Shown here: positions 62,245 to 64,000 of the stretch, piece by piece
How the letters are laid out: every line of letters begins with the position of its first letter
How positions within the stretch are numbered: the stretch's first letter is position 1
DNA from: Deinococcus hopiensis KR-140
GTDB lineage: Bacteria > Deinococcota > Deinococci > Deinococcales > Deinococcaceae
Reading direction: 5' to 3'
Assembly: GCA_943327755.2 (NCBI GenBank)
Contig: CALPYF020000005.1
Span: 1 to 64,000, forward strand
Length of the DNA: 64,000 nt
Position numbers and translations under genes: made by a program
Notes under the pieces: model-generated
The model's database searches: none
The model's input: only the letters and a program-made list of their open reading frames with translations
What the model was told of the DNA's origin: nothing

Positions 62245-64000
<1,756 letters not shown>

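Overview
The window is high-GC DNA (roughly two thirds G+C by eye) from a member of the genus Deinococcus. This rests on gene content: a Thermus/Deinococcus-like NuoA, an OmpR-type regulator that closely resembles DrRRA of D. radiodurans as I remember it, and a ferritin-like Tat lipoprotein of the desiccation-related type. It also rests on promoter style. More than 20 genes have a TANNNT -10 box placed 6-8 nt before the start codon, so the mRNA would begin at or next to the start codon (leaderless expression, known to be common in Deinococcus). No rRNA, tRNA, CRISPR array, transposase, prophage or plasmid gene was seen. The window is an ordinary chromosomal segment with a few accessory genes.

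Layout. 0.1-3.1 kb: a FecR-domain exported protein overlapping a CHASE2-GGDEF membrane sensor. 3.1-18.0 kb: the complete 14-gene nuoA-N operon for respiratory complex I on the minus strand. 18.5-25.5 kb: central carbon metabolism (pgm, glpX, mdh) mixed with wrbA, a CAP-domain lipoprotein, a crotonase and an orphan Imm10-like gene. 25.6-26.8 kb: a small-protein/MerR-like module with a perfect palindrome inside a long promoter spacer. 26.9-32.7 kb: ferritin-like lipoprotein, M29 aminopeptidase, RtcB-type ligase, ArsR-DUF2087 regulator, trmL and ispF. 32.8-37.4 kb: an accessory patch with a degenerate GGDEF protein, two paralogous small proteins and a 957-aa BTAD/NTPase regulator. 37.4-43.2 kb: YigZ, Nudix, a papain-like candidate, DinB, a photolyase with its domains in reversed order, a PadR/signal peptidase operon and a ribbon-helix-helix protein. 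43.4-53.5 kb: murA, a multi-cluster ferredoxin-like protein, DUF454, RraA-like, XdhC, PaaG-like, RuvX, acyl-CoA ligase and an esterase. 53.6-64 kb: TerC behind a yybP-ykoY (Mn2+) riboswitch, the DrRRA-like regulator, an alpha/beta hydrolase lacking its nucleophile, a sugar nucleotidyltransferase, YebC, an amidohydrolase, a receiver-BTAD regulator and the 5' part of alaS.

The signals that go beyond routine annotation are: degenerate heptanucleotide arrays placed mainly in the gaps of the nuo operon and at a few other gene ends; a probable AUC start for nuoA; the domain-swapped photolyase; the MerR-type operator; the riboswitch on terC; a leaderless upstream ORF that overlaps the murA start; and several enzyme-like proteins with altered signature residues (GPDEF, GHDF, and Ser-to-Gly in an alpha/beta hydrolase). 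No single large undescribed system is evident.
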